5,507 bases of DNA from JBFMHP01 sp040752855 (lineage in GTDB: Bacteria; Pseudomonadota; Gammaproteobacteria; RBG-16-57-12), in NCBI GenBank assembly GCA_040752855.1, contig JBFMHP010000008.1, forward strand, positions 1 through 5,507, in the 5' to 3' direction. The position numbers were made by a program, and so were the translations under genes. The notes beneath the pieces were generated by a model. The model was not told the DNA's origin and made no database searches. It saw nothing but the letters and a program-made list of their open reading frames with translations. This document shows positions 1 to 5,417 of the stretch, one piece after another (position 1 is the first letter of the stretch; each line of letters begins with the position of its first letter).

Positions 1-1
1 G

Positions 2-118
2 AGTGGCATCAGCGCGACCTACACCGCGCCGGTGAGCCACTTTGGCATGCTGTTCAATCGGGAGATCGCCGCGCAGGTATGTCATTTTCTGCGCGAGGGT
101 TCGTTCGAGCGGCGCTGA
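2..118 (+). CDS. C-terminal end of a probable alpha/beta-hydrolase (5'-truncated by the window)
   Basis: An open frame enters the window and ends at TGA 116-118, giving 38 residues. The end includes a His-Phe-Gly-Met-Leu-Phe stretch (residues 13-18 of the visible part), followed by an amphipathic helix of the pattern REIAAQVCHFLREG. A histidine followed by a final helix is how many alpha/beta-hydrolase fold enzymes (lipases, esterases, thioesterases) end, with that histidine being the catalytic one. This assignment is an inference from a short tail: the nucleophile and acid residues lie outside the window and no substrate can be proposed. The other two forward frames are less convincing. It is followed by 227 bp without a gene, so it is probably not in an operon with the downstream peptidase. 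Confidence 0.5.
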   Translation, partial: SGISATYTAPVSHFGMLFNREIAAQVCHFLREGSFERR

Positions 119-187
119 TCCGGGACGATGCCTGATTCGTGCAGGTGGAAAATGTGATTAGCCGCTTGCCGAAAAATGGATTTCAGT

Positions 188-223
188 CCCTTCTCCCACA
201 GGGAGAAGGTTAGGATGAGGGGA
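188..223 (+). repeat. Intergenic hairpin repeat of the CCCTCTCCC family, copy 1
   Basis: A perfect 9-bp stem pairs 189-197 (CCTTCTCCC) with 201-209 (GGGAGAAGG) across a 3-nt loop. A purine-rich tail, TTAGGATGAGGGG, follows at 210-222. The same arm-plus-tail layout recurs near 3299-3331, 5350-5385 and 5418-5453. Short repeats of this type are widespread in intergenic regions of Proteobacteria and resemble REP or MITE elements. No T tract follows, so a classical intrinsic terminator is unlikely. A second small inverted repeat (242-247 with 252-257, CCTGGC/GCCAGG) lies just downstream. Confidence 0.75.
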
Positions 224-286
224 TAAAATCGATCCCTTCACCCTGGCAGGCGCCAGGATCAGCAATGCTGCGCAGTCATCTGCCCG

Positions 287-315
287 TAGACTCTACGAAG
301 TGTGGCGTCTATCTT
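287..315 (+). promoter_or_regulatory. Candidate sigma-70 promoter for the zinc metallopeptidase gene
   Basis: TAGACT (287-292, four of six matches to TTGACA) and TATCTT (310-315, four of six matches to TATAAT) are separated by exactly 17 nt. The promoter would start transcription near 322, leaving a leader of about 24 nt before the ATG at 346, with the ribosome-binding site in between. This is pattern matching only. If correct, it also argues against translation starting at the upstream ATG at 265. Confidence 0.35.
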
Positions 316-345
316 CATAGTAGTTTGGCTTGTGAGGTGTCAGTC

Positions 346-1209
346 ATGCGTTGGGAAGGTCGTCGTCGCAGTGAGAATGTGGAAGACCGCCGCGGGATGC
401 GCGTCGGTGGCAAAGGCGTGGCCATCGGCGGCGTGGGTACGATTGCATTTGTGCTCATCGCCGTGCTCCTCGGTGTGGACCCAAGCGTGGTGTTGAATCA
501 GCTTGCCTCGGGGCCGACCGCTGTCGAAGATCAGCAGGTCGATCCTGCCGCGCGCAGCCCCGAGGAAAACCGCCTGGCGGAATTTTCCGCGGTGGTCTTG
601 GCCGATACCGAGGATGTCTGGAGCGAGATCTTCCAGCAATCCGGCAGCCAATACCGCCTGCCCAAGATGGTGTTGTTCAGCGGGGCGGTGCAATCCGCCT
701 GCGGCTTTGCCCAATCTGCGATGGGGCCGTTCTATTGTCCCGGCGACCAGAAGCTCTATCTCGATCTTTCCTTCTTCCAGGATCTGCATACCCGCTACGC
801 GGCGCCGGGTGACTTCGCTCAGGCCTATGTGATCGCGCATGAAGTCGGGCACCACGTGCAAAATCTGATGGGCATCCTGGAGGAAAGCCATGCCGCCAAG
901 GCGCGCGGCAGTGAGGCGGAGGCCAATGCGATTCAGGTGCGGGTGGAATTGCAAGCCGATTGTCTCGCCGGCGTGTGGGCGAAGCGGGCGGATCAGAGCC
1001 GGCAGATTCTCGAGGCCGGCGACATCGAGGAAGCGCTCAGCGCCGCTGCCGGGGTGGGTGATGACCGGTTGCAACAACAAGCGCGCGGTTATGTCGTGCC
1101 CGAGTCCTTTACGCACGGCTCCTCGGAACAGCGCATGCGCTGGTTCAAGATCGGCGAGCAATCGGGCGATCCGAATCAGTGCAACACCTTCAAAGTGGCG
1201 CGGCTGTAA
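346..1209 (+). CDS. ypfJ: YpfJ-type neutral zinc metallopeptidase, membrane anchored
   Basis: This 287-residue protein belongs to the putative neutral zinc metallopeptidase family (Pfam Zn_peptidase; E. coli YpfJ, also 287 aa). The order is: a basic N-terminus beginning MRWEGRRRSENVEDRRG, a single membrane segment at about residues 24-44, a variable acidic linker, then the peptidase domain from about residue 80. The zinc site is HEVGH at 165-169, with the ELQAD motif at 201-205 likely supplying the third ligand. The MGPFYCP, GDFAQAYVIAHE and DDRLQQQ blocks and the QCNTF ending (cysteine 279) are all family hallmarks. The topology suggests a periplasmic catalytic domain anchored in the inner membrane. 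The physiological substrate is not known. The frame is open back to an ATG at 265, but ATG 346 is chosen because the family begins with MRWEGRR and a GAGGTG ribosome-binding site (333-338) sits 7 nt upstream. It converges on the VOC gene with a 10-bp gap. Confidence 0.93.
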   Translation: MRWEGRRRSENVEDRRGMRVGGKGVAIGGVGTIAFVLIAVLLGVDPSVVLNQLASGPTAVEDQQVDPAARSPEENRLAEFSAVVLADTEDVWSEIFQQSGSQYRLPKMVLFSGAVQSACGFAQSAMGPFYCPGDQKLYLDLSFFQDLHTRYAAPGDFAQAYVIAHEVGHHVQNLMGILEESHAAKARGSEAEANAIQVRVELQADCLAGVWAKRADQSRQILEAGDIEEALSAAAGVGDDRLQQQARGYVVPESFTHGSSEQRMRWFKIGEQSGDPNQCNTFKVARL

Positions 1210-1219
1210 TCAAGAGCGA

Positions 1220-1591
1220 TCATGCCTCCGCTGTGTGGCAGACGGCTTCGATGTTGTGCCCGTCCGGCCCGATGACAAACGCGCCGTAATAATTCGGATG
1301 GTATTCGGTACGCAGTCCGGGGCCGCCGTTGTCGGTCCCGCCAGCGGCCAGCGCCGCGGCGTGAAACTGCCGCACCTGTGCGCGGTTGTCCGCCGCAAAC
1401 GCGATATGTATCGGGCCGGGACTTTGCCCAAAGGCCCCGAACCAAAACTGCGGTTTGCCGTCGCGTCCGAGCATGGCCCACCCGTCGCCTTCCATCACCA
1501 CGGTGATGCCAAGCGGTTGCAACGCCTTAACGAAGAACGTCTTGCTTTTGGGAAAGTCGGAAACATTGAAGCCGATGTGATCGAGAATCAT
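1220..1591 (-). CDS. VOC-superfamily (glyoxalase/bleomycin-resistance fold) protein
   Basis: This 123-residue single-domain protein has the vicinal oxygen chelate fold: two beta-alpha-beta-beta-beta modules, residues about 1-55 and 60-120. The start MILDHIGFNVSDFPKSKTFF is the standard first strand and helix, with metal-ligand candidate His5. The second module opens with IHIAF (His62) and ends with YYGAFVIGPDGHNIEAV, giving ligand candidate Glu115. The YYGAFVIGPDGHNIEAVCH ending is typical of uncharacterised glyoxalase-like proteins rather than true glyoxalase I, so the reaction is unknown. The frame extends upstream to 1699, but ATG 1591-1589 is preferred: a GAGGAG ribosome-binding site lies 7 nt before it, and the extra 36 residues are not VOC-like and read through a palindromic repeat. 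It stands alone, convergent with ypfJ, with its own 151-bp upstream gap. Confidence 0.88.
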   Translation of the reverse strand: MILDHIGFNVSDFPKSKTFFVKALQPLGITVVMEGDGWAMLGRDGKPQFWFGAFGQSPGPIHIAFAADNRAQVRQFHAAALAAGGTDNGGPGLRTEYHPNYYGAFVIGPDGHNIEAVCHTAEA

Positions 1592-1689
1592 GTGGCGTCT
1601 CCTCGGTGTGAAGGTGTGGCCTTGGTGAAGCATAGCAAAGCAACAGGCGGACTGCCGGGGACGGAAAATCTGTGTGTGAATGCCTGGGG

Positions 1690-1713
1690 ATTCCGGCATA
1701 CGCCGGAATGACG
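1690..1713. repeat. ATTCCGGC-type palindromic intergenic repeat
   Basis: An 8-bp perfect stem (1690-1697 ATTCCGGC with 1702-1709 GCCGGAAT) surrounds the 4-nt loop ATAC, and GACG follows at 1710-1713. Read on the other strand it gives the common proteobacterial intergenic form GTCATTCCGGC...GCCGGAATCC. It lies between the yhcC stop and the VOC gene start, both on the minus strand. It could act as a processing or attenuation hairpin, but no T tract follows on either strand. The last ten bases (1704-1713) are repeated exactly at 3374-3383. Confidence 0.75.
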
Positions 1714-1742
1714 AAGATGCGGGTGGGCTAGCGTGCTTCGGA

Positions 1743-2648
1743 TCAAAGGCGTTTGGGACAACGCGCTGCCAAGGCCTGTTCCAGTCGATTGAGTACCAGC
1801 CACTTCTTGTTGCACCACGCGGGCGCGAGCAGCAGCTGCGCGCCGGCGGTGGCGGTCATGCGGTGATAGATCATCTGCGGTGGCGCATGTTGGATCAGAT
1901 CAACCGCGATGGCGATGTACTCATCGAGGGTCAGCGGGGTGTAGTCGCCTCGGCGCCATTCATTCGCTAGCGCGGTGCCCTTGACCACATGCAGCGGGTG
2001 GAGTTTCAGAGCATCGGTGCCGAGCGCCAAGACGTGTGCCAGCGTTTCGAGATTGTGCGCGCGCGTCTCGCCCGGCAGGCCGATGATGAGGTGCGTGCAC
2101 AACTGCAAGCCACGCGCCTTTGCGCGCGTGACGGCATCGCGATAATCGGCGAAGTCGCTGCAGCGATTGACGCGCCGCAGGGTGTCATCGTGCGCCGATT
2201 GCAGGCCGAGCTCGAGCCAAATCTCATAACCCTCCCGTTGATACTCCTGCAATAGCTCCAGCACGGCATCGGGCACGCAATCCGGCCGCGTGCCGATCGA
2301 CAGGCCGATGACATCCGGCTCGGCCAGCGCGGCATCGTAGAGTTCACGTAGGCGTTCAACTTCGGCATAGGTGTTGGTGTAGGACTGGAAATAGGCGAGA
2401 TATTTTTGCGCGCGCGTGCGCTTGCGGATCACCTGCCGTCCCGCCTCGATCTGCGCGGCGATGTCCGGGGCCTTGCGCGCGCCGGGGCTGAATGAGGCGT
2501 TATTGCAATACGTACAGCCGCCGCGCCCCTTGCTGCCATCCATGTTCGGACAGGTGAAGCCCGCGTTGAGCGCAAGCTTGTGCACACGCTCGCCATGCCG
2601 CTGCTGCATGAATTGGCCGAAGGTGATGATGTGGTCGGTCAAGGCCAT
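1743..2648 (-). CDS. yhcC: YhcC-type radical SAM protein (TIGR01212 family)
   Basis: This 301-residue protein matches the YhcC family along its full length (E. coli YhcC is about 309 aa). The iron-sulfur cysteines are C33, C45 and C48. They are spaced C-x11-C-x2-C rather than the usual radical SAM C-x3-C-x2-C, which is characteristic of this family and resembles Elp3-type enzymes. Further family blocks are GRGGCTYCN (41-49), GLSIGTRPDC (115-124), WLELGLQSAH (144-153), HLIIGLPGE (186-194) and KLHPLHVVKG (215-224), followed by the C-terminal MIYHRMTA and LLAPAWC segments. It should bind one [4Fe-4S] cluster and S-adenosylmethionine in the cytosol. Its substrate is not established; an RNA-modification or redox role is only a guess from homology. 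ATG 2648-2646 is the family-consistent start, although no good Shine-Dalgarno sequence precedes it. The gene is divergent from ubiT. Confidence 0.93.
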   Translation of the reverse strand: MALTDHIITFGQFMQQRHGERVHKLALNAGFTCPNMDGSKGRGGCTYCNNASFSPGARKAPDIAAQIEAGRQVIRKRTRAQKYLAYFQSYTNTYAEVERLRELYDAALAEPDVIGLSIGTRPDCVPDAVLELLQEYQREGYEIWLELGLQSAHDDTLRRVNRCSDFADYRDAVTRAKARGLQLCTHLIIGLPGETRAHNLETLAHVLALGTDALKLHPLHVVKGTALANEWRRGDYTPLTLDEYIAIAVDLIQHAPPQMIYHRMTATAGAQLLLAPAWCNKKWLVLNRLEQALAARCPKRL

Positions 2649-2738
2649 GGTTTAGATTTCATCTAGGTGGACATGCGGTGAAAATGGCGCGAGACTGGGT
2701 TCGGTGTTTTTCATCGTAGTCATCGAGGAGGTCATCGC
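2649..2738. promoter_or_regulatory. Divergent promoter region between yhcC and ubiT
   Basis: These 90 bp separate two outward-facing genes, so promoters for both must lie here or inside the flanking genes. For ubiT the best candidate is TGGACA (2668-2673, five of six to the -35 consensus), then 17 nt, then a weak GAGACT (2691-2696). The ubiT ribosome-binding site GAGGAGG (2725-2731) lies 7 nt from its ATG and is near-ideal. Towards yhcC I see only a small inverted repeat, AGAT-TTC-ATCT (2653-2663), and no strong ribosome-binding site. No FNR/ANR-type TTGAT-N4-ATCAA box is visible. Confidence 0.4.
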
Positions 2739-3215
2739 ATGGCTATCAAACGTTTCACATTGCCCAAACCACTCACGTTGCCGCTCGGGCTCGTGCCGTC
2801 GTCGCTCCATTCCCGCATGATGGTGCTGGCGCTCAATCGCATCTTCGCCGCGCTCATCCGTTCGGGCGAATTGGATTTTCTCGCCAACAAGATCGTGTGC
2901 ATCAAACTGCGCGATGCCGGGGTCGCTTTGCGCGCACGCTTGTTGATCGATAGCTTCGAAGCGTGCCAGGATGCGGCGCCTTCCGATGTGACGATCAGCG
3001 GTGACGTGTATGACTTTCTGCTGCTCGCCACCCGCAAGGAGGACAGCGATACCTTGTTCTTCCAGCGCCGCCTGTGTATCGAAGGTGATACCGCGCTCGG
3101 GTTGGAGCTGAAGAACCGGCTGGATGCGTTGGAGCTGGCGGATCTGCGGTTGGCGGCGCCGGTGCAGCGGTTGTTCAAGCACGCCCATGGGGTGGCGGAT
3201 CGGTTGTTCGGTTGA
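2739..3215 (+). CDS. ubiT: UbiT, SCP2-domain accessory factor of O2-independent ubiquinone biosynthesis
   Basis: This 158-residue protein is an SCP2 (sterol carrier) domain protein of the UbiT/YhbT family (E. coli protein about 174 aa). The N-terminal part (about 1-30) contains the LPLGLVPSSLHSRMMVLALNRI helix leading into the SCP2 fold (about 30-135). The strongest family signature is TRKEDSDTLFFQRRLCIEGDT (98-118), followed by GLELKNRLDALEL (121-133). SCP2 domains bind lipids in a hydrophobic cavity. UbiT is known to be required, with UbiU and UbiV, for ubiquinone synthesis without oxygen, probably by handling the hydrophobic precursors in the cytosol or at the membrane surface. The ATG at 2739 has a strong GAGGAGG site 7 nt upstream. 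There is no signal peptide or membrane segment. It lies in its own transcription unit, divergent from yhcC and convergent with ubiUV, and is slightly shorter at the C-terminus than the E. coli protein. Confidence 0.92.
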   Translation: MAIKRFTLPKPLTLPLGLVPSSLHSRMMVLALNRIFAALIRSGELDFLANKIVCIKLRDAGVALRARLLIDSFEACQDAAPSDVTISGDVYDFLLLATRKEDSDTLFFQRRLCIEGDTALGLELKNRLDALELADLRLAAPVQRLFKHAHGVADRLFG

Positions 3216-3247
3216 GGCGTTTTATTCATCGTGTGCTGCGCACGGTT

Positions 3248-3277
3248 GGTGGGTTACGCGAAAGGCGCTAACCCACC
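3248..3277. repeat. GGTGGGTTA/TAACCCACC intergenic palindrome
   Basis: A 9-bp perfect stem pairs 3248-3256 (GGTGGGTTA) with 3269-3277 (TAACCCACC). It continues after one unpaired C with GCG/CGC (3258-3260 with 3266-3268) around the loop AAAGG. CCTAC follows on the right, giving the familiar form GTAGGGTGGGTTA...TAACCCACC on the minus strand, a dispersed intergenic repeat seen in many bacteria. It lies 33 nt after the ubiT stop in the ubiT-ubiV convergent gap. A near-symmetric strong hairpin there could stop or stabilise transcripts from both sides, but there is no T run to mark an intrinsic terminator. Confidence 0.8.
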
Positions 3278-3298
3278 CTACATTTCATATTTATTAAG

Positions 3299-3331
3299 CC
3301 CTCACCCCGACCCTCTCCCTGAGGGAGAGGG
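3299..3331 (-). repeat. Intergenic hairpin repeat of the CCCTCTCCC family, copy 2
   Basis: A perfect 9-bp stem pairs 3311-3319 (CCCTCTCCC) with 3323-3331 (GGGAGAGGG) across the loop TGA. The tail is on the left here (3299-3310, CCCTCACCCCGA), so the element is in minus orientation relative to copy 1. Read on the minus strand the arm and tail give GGGAGAGGGTCGGGGTGAGGG, four runs of three or more G separated by 2-3 nt. It lies in the ubiT-ubiV convergent gap and would be part of the 3' untranslated RNA of ubiV if transcription runs past its stop. Confidence 0.8.
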
Positions 3332-3357
3332 AGAGAAGGCCCAACTATTCCCAGTCT

Positions 3358-3383
3358 CGTTCCGCCCAGCCAACGGAATGACG
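3358..3383. repeat. Degenerate ATTCCG-type palindrome next to the ubiV stop
   Basis: CGTTCCG (3358-3364) can pair with CGGAATG (3374-3380), with one G-T wobble, across a 9-nt loop. The right end, CGGAATGACG (3374-3383), is identical to 1704-1713, which suggests a diverged or partial copy of the 1690-1713 repeat. It ends 2 nt from the ubiV stop codon, so it could form the 3' end structure of the ubiUV transcript. The left arm and loop are not conserved. Confidence 0.4.
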
Positions 3384-3385
3384 CT

Positions 3386-4297
3386 TCAAGCATTCTGTAT
3401 CTCGCGTTGCGCCTGAAGATATTCGATGCCGCGATTGCCGTGCCAGTAGCCGTCGCAGAGCGGGTCGGTGGTAAGCGTGGCCAGTTCCCGCTGCGCCTCA
3501 GTGATCGATTGCGCGCCGGTGATGCAGGCGTGAAACACGCGGATGATCGCATCGGTGTCGTCGAGTTGCGGGCTGATGCGCAGGATGTCGACGCCGAGTT
3601 GTTTGATCTCCTCGAGTTCCGGCAGCAGGTTGTAGCTTTGCGCGGATTGCAGTTGTACGCCGTTGAGGGTGAGAAACGGCGCGTCTTCCTGGGTGTTCAA
3701 ACGGATGCCGATCGGGTGATCGAGGCAGCGCAGCTTGCAGTCATCCTTCGGCACATCGAAACGATGCGCGGTGAAACAACGCGCGGAGATTGCCAGCGGC
3801 AGACGTCCGAAGGCGAACAGTTCGGTCTCCACGCCCGCCGGGCGATGCCGTTGCAACTCGGCCAGGGTATCGCGCGATAGCTCCACCGGCATCACCCAGC
3901 GGCGCATGCCCAATCCGGCGAGAAACGCGAGCGTGCCTGCGTTATAGATGTTGATGGTCGGGCCGGCGACAAAAGTTGTCTTGCCTGCGAGCAGGTGCAC
4001 CGCCGACATGTCGTTGGCCTCGACGCGATACTTGCCGTTGGCACAGATGCGCCGCAGGGTGTTGAGTTCGGATTCCGCCTCCAGCAGCGATAAGCTCGAC
4101 AGCACCACTTCCTTGCCGGCGCCGGCGAGCATGTCGGCTAGTTCGAGCCATTCCTGCAGGTTCAAGGAGCGGCGCTTGCTGCACACGGTCTCGCCGAGAT
4201 AGACGATGTCCACCGGCGCGCGCGCAATGGTCTCGTAGAAGCTCAACAGTTCGTCGTGCGTCCAGTAATACGGGTTGGGGGCGAGTGAGATCTTCAT
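3386..4297 (-). CDS. ubiV: UbiV, U32-family [4Fe-4S] protein of O2-independent ubiquinone hydroxylation
   Basis: This 303-residue protein is full length for UbiV/YhbV (E. coli about 292 aa). UbiV forms a heterodimer with UbiU that is needed for ubiquinone ring hydroxylation without oxygen, in the cytosol. It belongs to the peptidase U32 family by fold, but protease activity is not its known role. Expected cluster-ligand cysteines are all visible: C39 in YLGETVCSKRRS, then C174 in SARCFTAH, and C187 and C191 in PKDDCKLRC. Other conserved blocks are FVAGPTINIYNAGTL (109-123), RRWVMPVELSRD (132-143) and the C-terminal CDGYWHG (281-287). ATG 4297-4295 is preferred to the in-frame ATG two codons upstream (4303) because it puts the first cysteine at position 39, as in E. 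coli, and overlaps the ubiU stop as ATGA. That 4-nt overlap implies translational coupling behind ubiU. No strong ribosome-binding site precedes it. Confidence 0.93.
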   Translation of the reverse strand: MKISLAPNPYYWTHDELLSFYETIARAPVDIVYLGETVCSKRRSLNLQEWLELADMLAGAGKEVVLSSLSLLEAESELNTLRRICANGKYRVEANDMSAVHLLAGKTTFVAGPTINIYNAGTLAFLAGLGMRRWVMPVELSRDTLAELQRHRPAGVETELFAFGRLPLAISARCFTAHRFDVPKDDCKLRCLDHPIGIRLNTQEDAPFLTLNGVQLQSAQSYNLLPELEEIKQLGVDILRISPQLDDTDAIIRVFHACITGAQSITEAQRELATLTTDPLCDGYWHGNRGIEYLQAQREIQNA

Positions 4298-5289
4298 TGC
4301 CATGGCCGGTGATACGCCCCCAAGGTGGTTTGCGCGCCTTCAGACACCTTGCCGAGCGCTTGCAGCCAATCGCTGCGCGGCGCATAGCCTTCCGGGTCGC
4401 GCTGGCAGGCGTCGATGGCCGCGCGCCAGACCTGCGTGACTTGCTTGACGTAAGCTGGGCTGCGCTGGCGCCCTTCGATCTTGATCGCAGCGACGCCCAT
4501 GGAATAAAGCTGCGGCAACAGTTCCAGCGTGTTCAGGCTGGTCGGTTCTTCGATCGCGTAATAGGTGCGGTCCTGCGCCGTGTAGCGCCCCTTGCAGATG
4601 GTGGGATAGCCGGCCTGTGCGCCCGTGCCGTAGCGATCGACCAGCAGGCCGTCGAGTCGGCTTTCCAGGCCCTGCGCGGTCTCGGTCCAGCGCACCGATT
4701 TGGCCGGCGAGCAGGCGCCGCAGGTGTTGGGGGATTCGCCCGTGACGAAGGATGATAATACGCAGCGGCCCTCGACCATCACGCAGAGGCTGCCGAAGCC
4801 GAAGATCTCGATCTCGACCGGGCTGTGTTCGATGACGTGCTTCACTTGCGCCAAGGACAACACGCGTGGCAGCACGGCGCGGCGGATGCCGAAGTGCTCG
4901 TGATAAAACCGCAGCGCCTCGTAGCTGGTCGCCGAGGCCTGCACCGAGAGATGCAGTGCCTGTGCGGGCCAGCGCCGCGCGGCATAGTCCAGCACGCCGA
5001 TGTCGGCCAGGATCAGGGCGTCGACGCCGAAACCGGCCGCCTGATCGACCGCGTCCTGCCAGCGTTGCCAGCCGCTCGGTTGCGGATAGGTGTTGATGGC
5101 GAAGAAGACCTTCACCTGGCGCGCTCGCGCGTATTCGAGGCCTTGTTGCAGGGTGGGCGGATCGAAATTCAAACCGGGGAAATGGCGCGCGTTGGTGTCG
5201 TTGCGCAGGCCGAGGTAGGCCGCGTCCGCGCCATGGTCGACGGCGGCCTTGAGTGACGGCAGATTGCCGGCGGGGCAAACCAGTTCCAT
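4294..5289 (-). CDS. ubiU: UbiU, U32-family [4Fe-4S] protein of O2-independent ubiquinone hydroxylation
   Basis: This 331-residue protein has the same length as E. coli UbiU/YhbU. The start MELVCPAGNLPSLKAAVDHGADAAYLG is the classic U32 N-terminal strand-helix. The U32 signature spans residues 161-179, from Glu161 through FGSLC (C169) and GRC (C176) to LS. The expected four iron-sulfur ligands, C169, C176, C193 and C232, are all present, and their positions match the E. coli numbering I recall. Later blocks include NTLELLPQLYSMGVAAIKIEGRQRSPAYV (about 253-281). UbiU pairs with UbiV to hydroxylate the ubiquinone ring without O2, using cluster chemistry. The ATG at 5289 has an AGGGAAG site 6 nt upstream. 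The gene is first in a ubiU-ubiV operon, with the stop inside the ubiV ATG. The upstream gap is filled with hairpin repeats, and no FNR box is evident there. Confidence 0.95.
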   Translation of the reverse strand: MELVCPAGNLPSLKAAVDHGADAAYLGLRNDTNARHFPGLNFDPPTLQQGLEYARARQVKVFFAINTYPQPSGWQRWQDAVDQAAGFGVDALILADIGVLDYAARRWPAQALHLSVQASATSYEALRFYHEHFGIRRAVLPRVLSLAQVKHVIEHSPVEIEIFGFGSLCVMVEGRCVLSSFVTGESPNTCGACSPAKSVRWTETAQGLESRLDGLLVDRYGTGAQAGYPTICKGRYTAQDRTYYAIEEPTSLNTLELLPQLYSMGVAAIKIEGRQRSPAYVKQVTQVWRAAIDACQRDPEGYAPRSDWLQALGKVSEGAQTTLGAYHRPWQ

Positions 5290-5318
5290 AGTACGCTTCC
5301 CTAGTATCGATTACGTTT

Positions 5319-5339
5319 CCTTCTCCACGAGGGAGAGGG
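5319..5339. repeat. Partial CCCTCTCCC-family hairpin, copy 3, just upstream of ubiU
   Basis: CCTTCTCC (5319-5326) pairs with GGAGAGGG (5332-5339), with one wobble pair, across ACGAG. The arms match copies 1 and 2, but the G-rich tail is missing: TGTCAT follows instead. It lies 30 nt from the ubiU start codon, inside the probable leader or promoter of ubiUV. Confidence 0.6.
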
Positions 5340-5349
5340 TGTCATGATT

Positions 5350-5385
5350 CCCTCCCGCTTGACGGGGGAGGGTTAGGGTGGGGGG
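5350..5385 (+). repeat. CCCTCTCCC-family hairpin repeat, copy 4, plus orientation
   Basis: CCCTCCC (5350-5356) pairs with GGGAGGG (5366-5372) across a 9-nt loop containing CTTGA, followed by the tail TTAGGGTGGGGGG (5373-5385). It aligns without gaps to the reverse complement of 5418-5453, with 27 of 36 bases identical. The run GGGGG-A-GGG-TTA-GGG-T-GGGGGG (5364-5385) is a canonical G-quadruplex motif on the plus strand, which is the template strand for ubiU. Confidence 0.75.
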
Positions 5386-5417
5386 TCACTCACGGTGCCG
5401 TTCTTTCCGGCTCATAC

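Noticed and set aside
188..209. Intrinsic terminator for the upstream partial gene
   Set aside because: The hairpin is strong but a purine-rich tail follows instead of a T tract, and it recurs as a repeat elsewhere, so it is better called a repeat.
340..1161. Long minus-strand open frame (273 codons) opposite ypfJ
   Set aside because: It is antisense to a clearly recognised gene; the translation has no family resemblance and reflects GC-rich codon bias.
890..1711. Plus-strand 273-codon frame spanning the ypfJ end and the VOC gene
   Set aside because: It runs through ypfJ in another frame, then antisense to the VOC gene and through an intergenic palindrome. The protein is arginine/proline-rich and not family-like.
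3407..3880. 157-codon plus-strand frame opposite ubiV
   Set aside because: Antisense shadow of ubiV, with no ribosome-binding site or recognisable domain.
4285..4755. 156-codon plus-strand frame opposite ubiU
   Set aside because: Antisense shadow of ubiU; no independent support.
4340..5278. 312-codon minus-strand frame inside ubiU
   Set aside because: It is an alternative frame of ubiU with a very arginine-rich, low-complexity translation. ubiU itself has the intact U32 signature.
4294..5289. U32 proteins as a secreted collagenase-type protease
   Set aside because: The U32 family name suggests protease, but the specific cysteine set, length and ubiT/ubiV neighbours identify UbiU.
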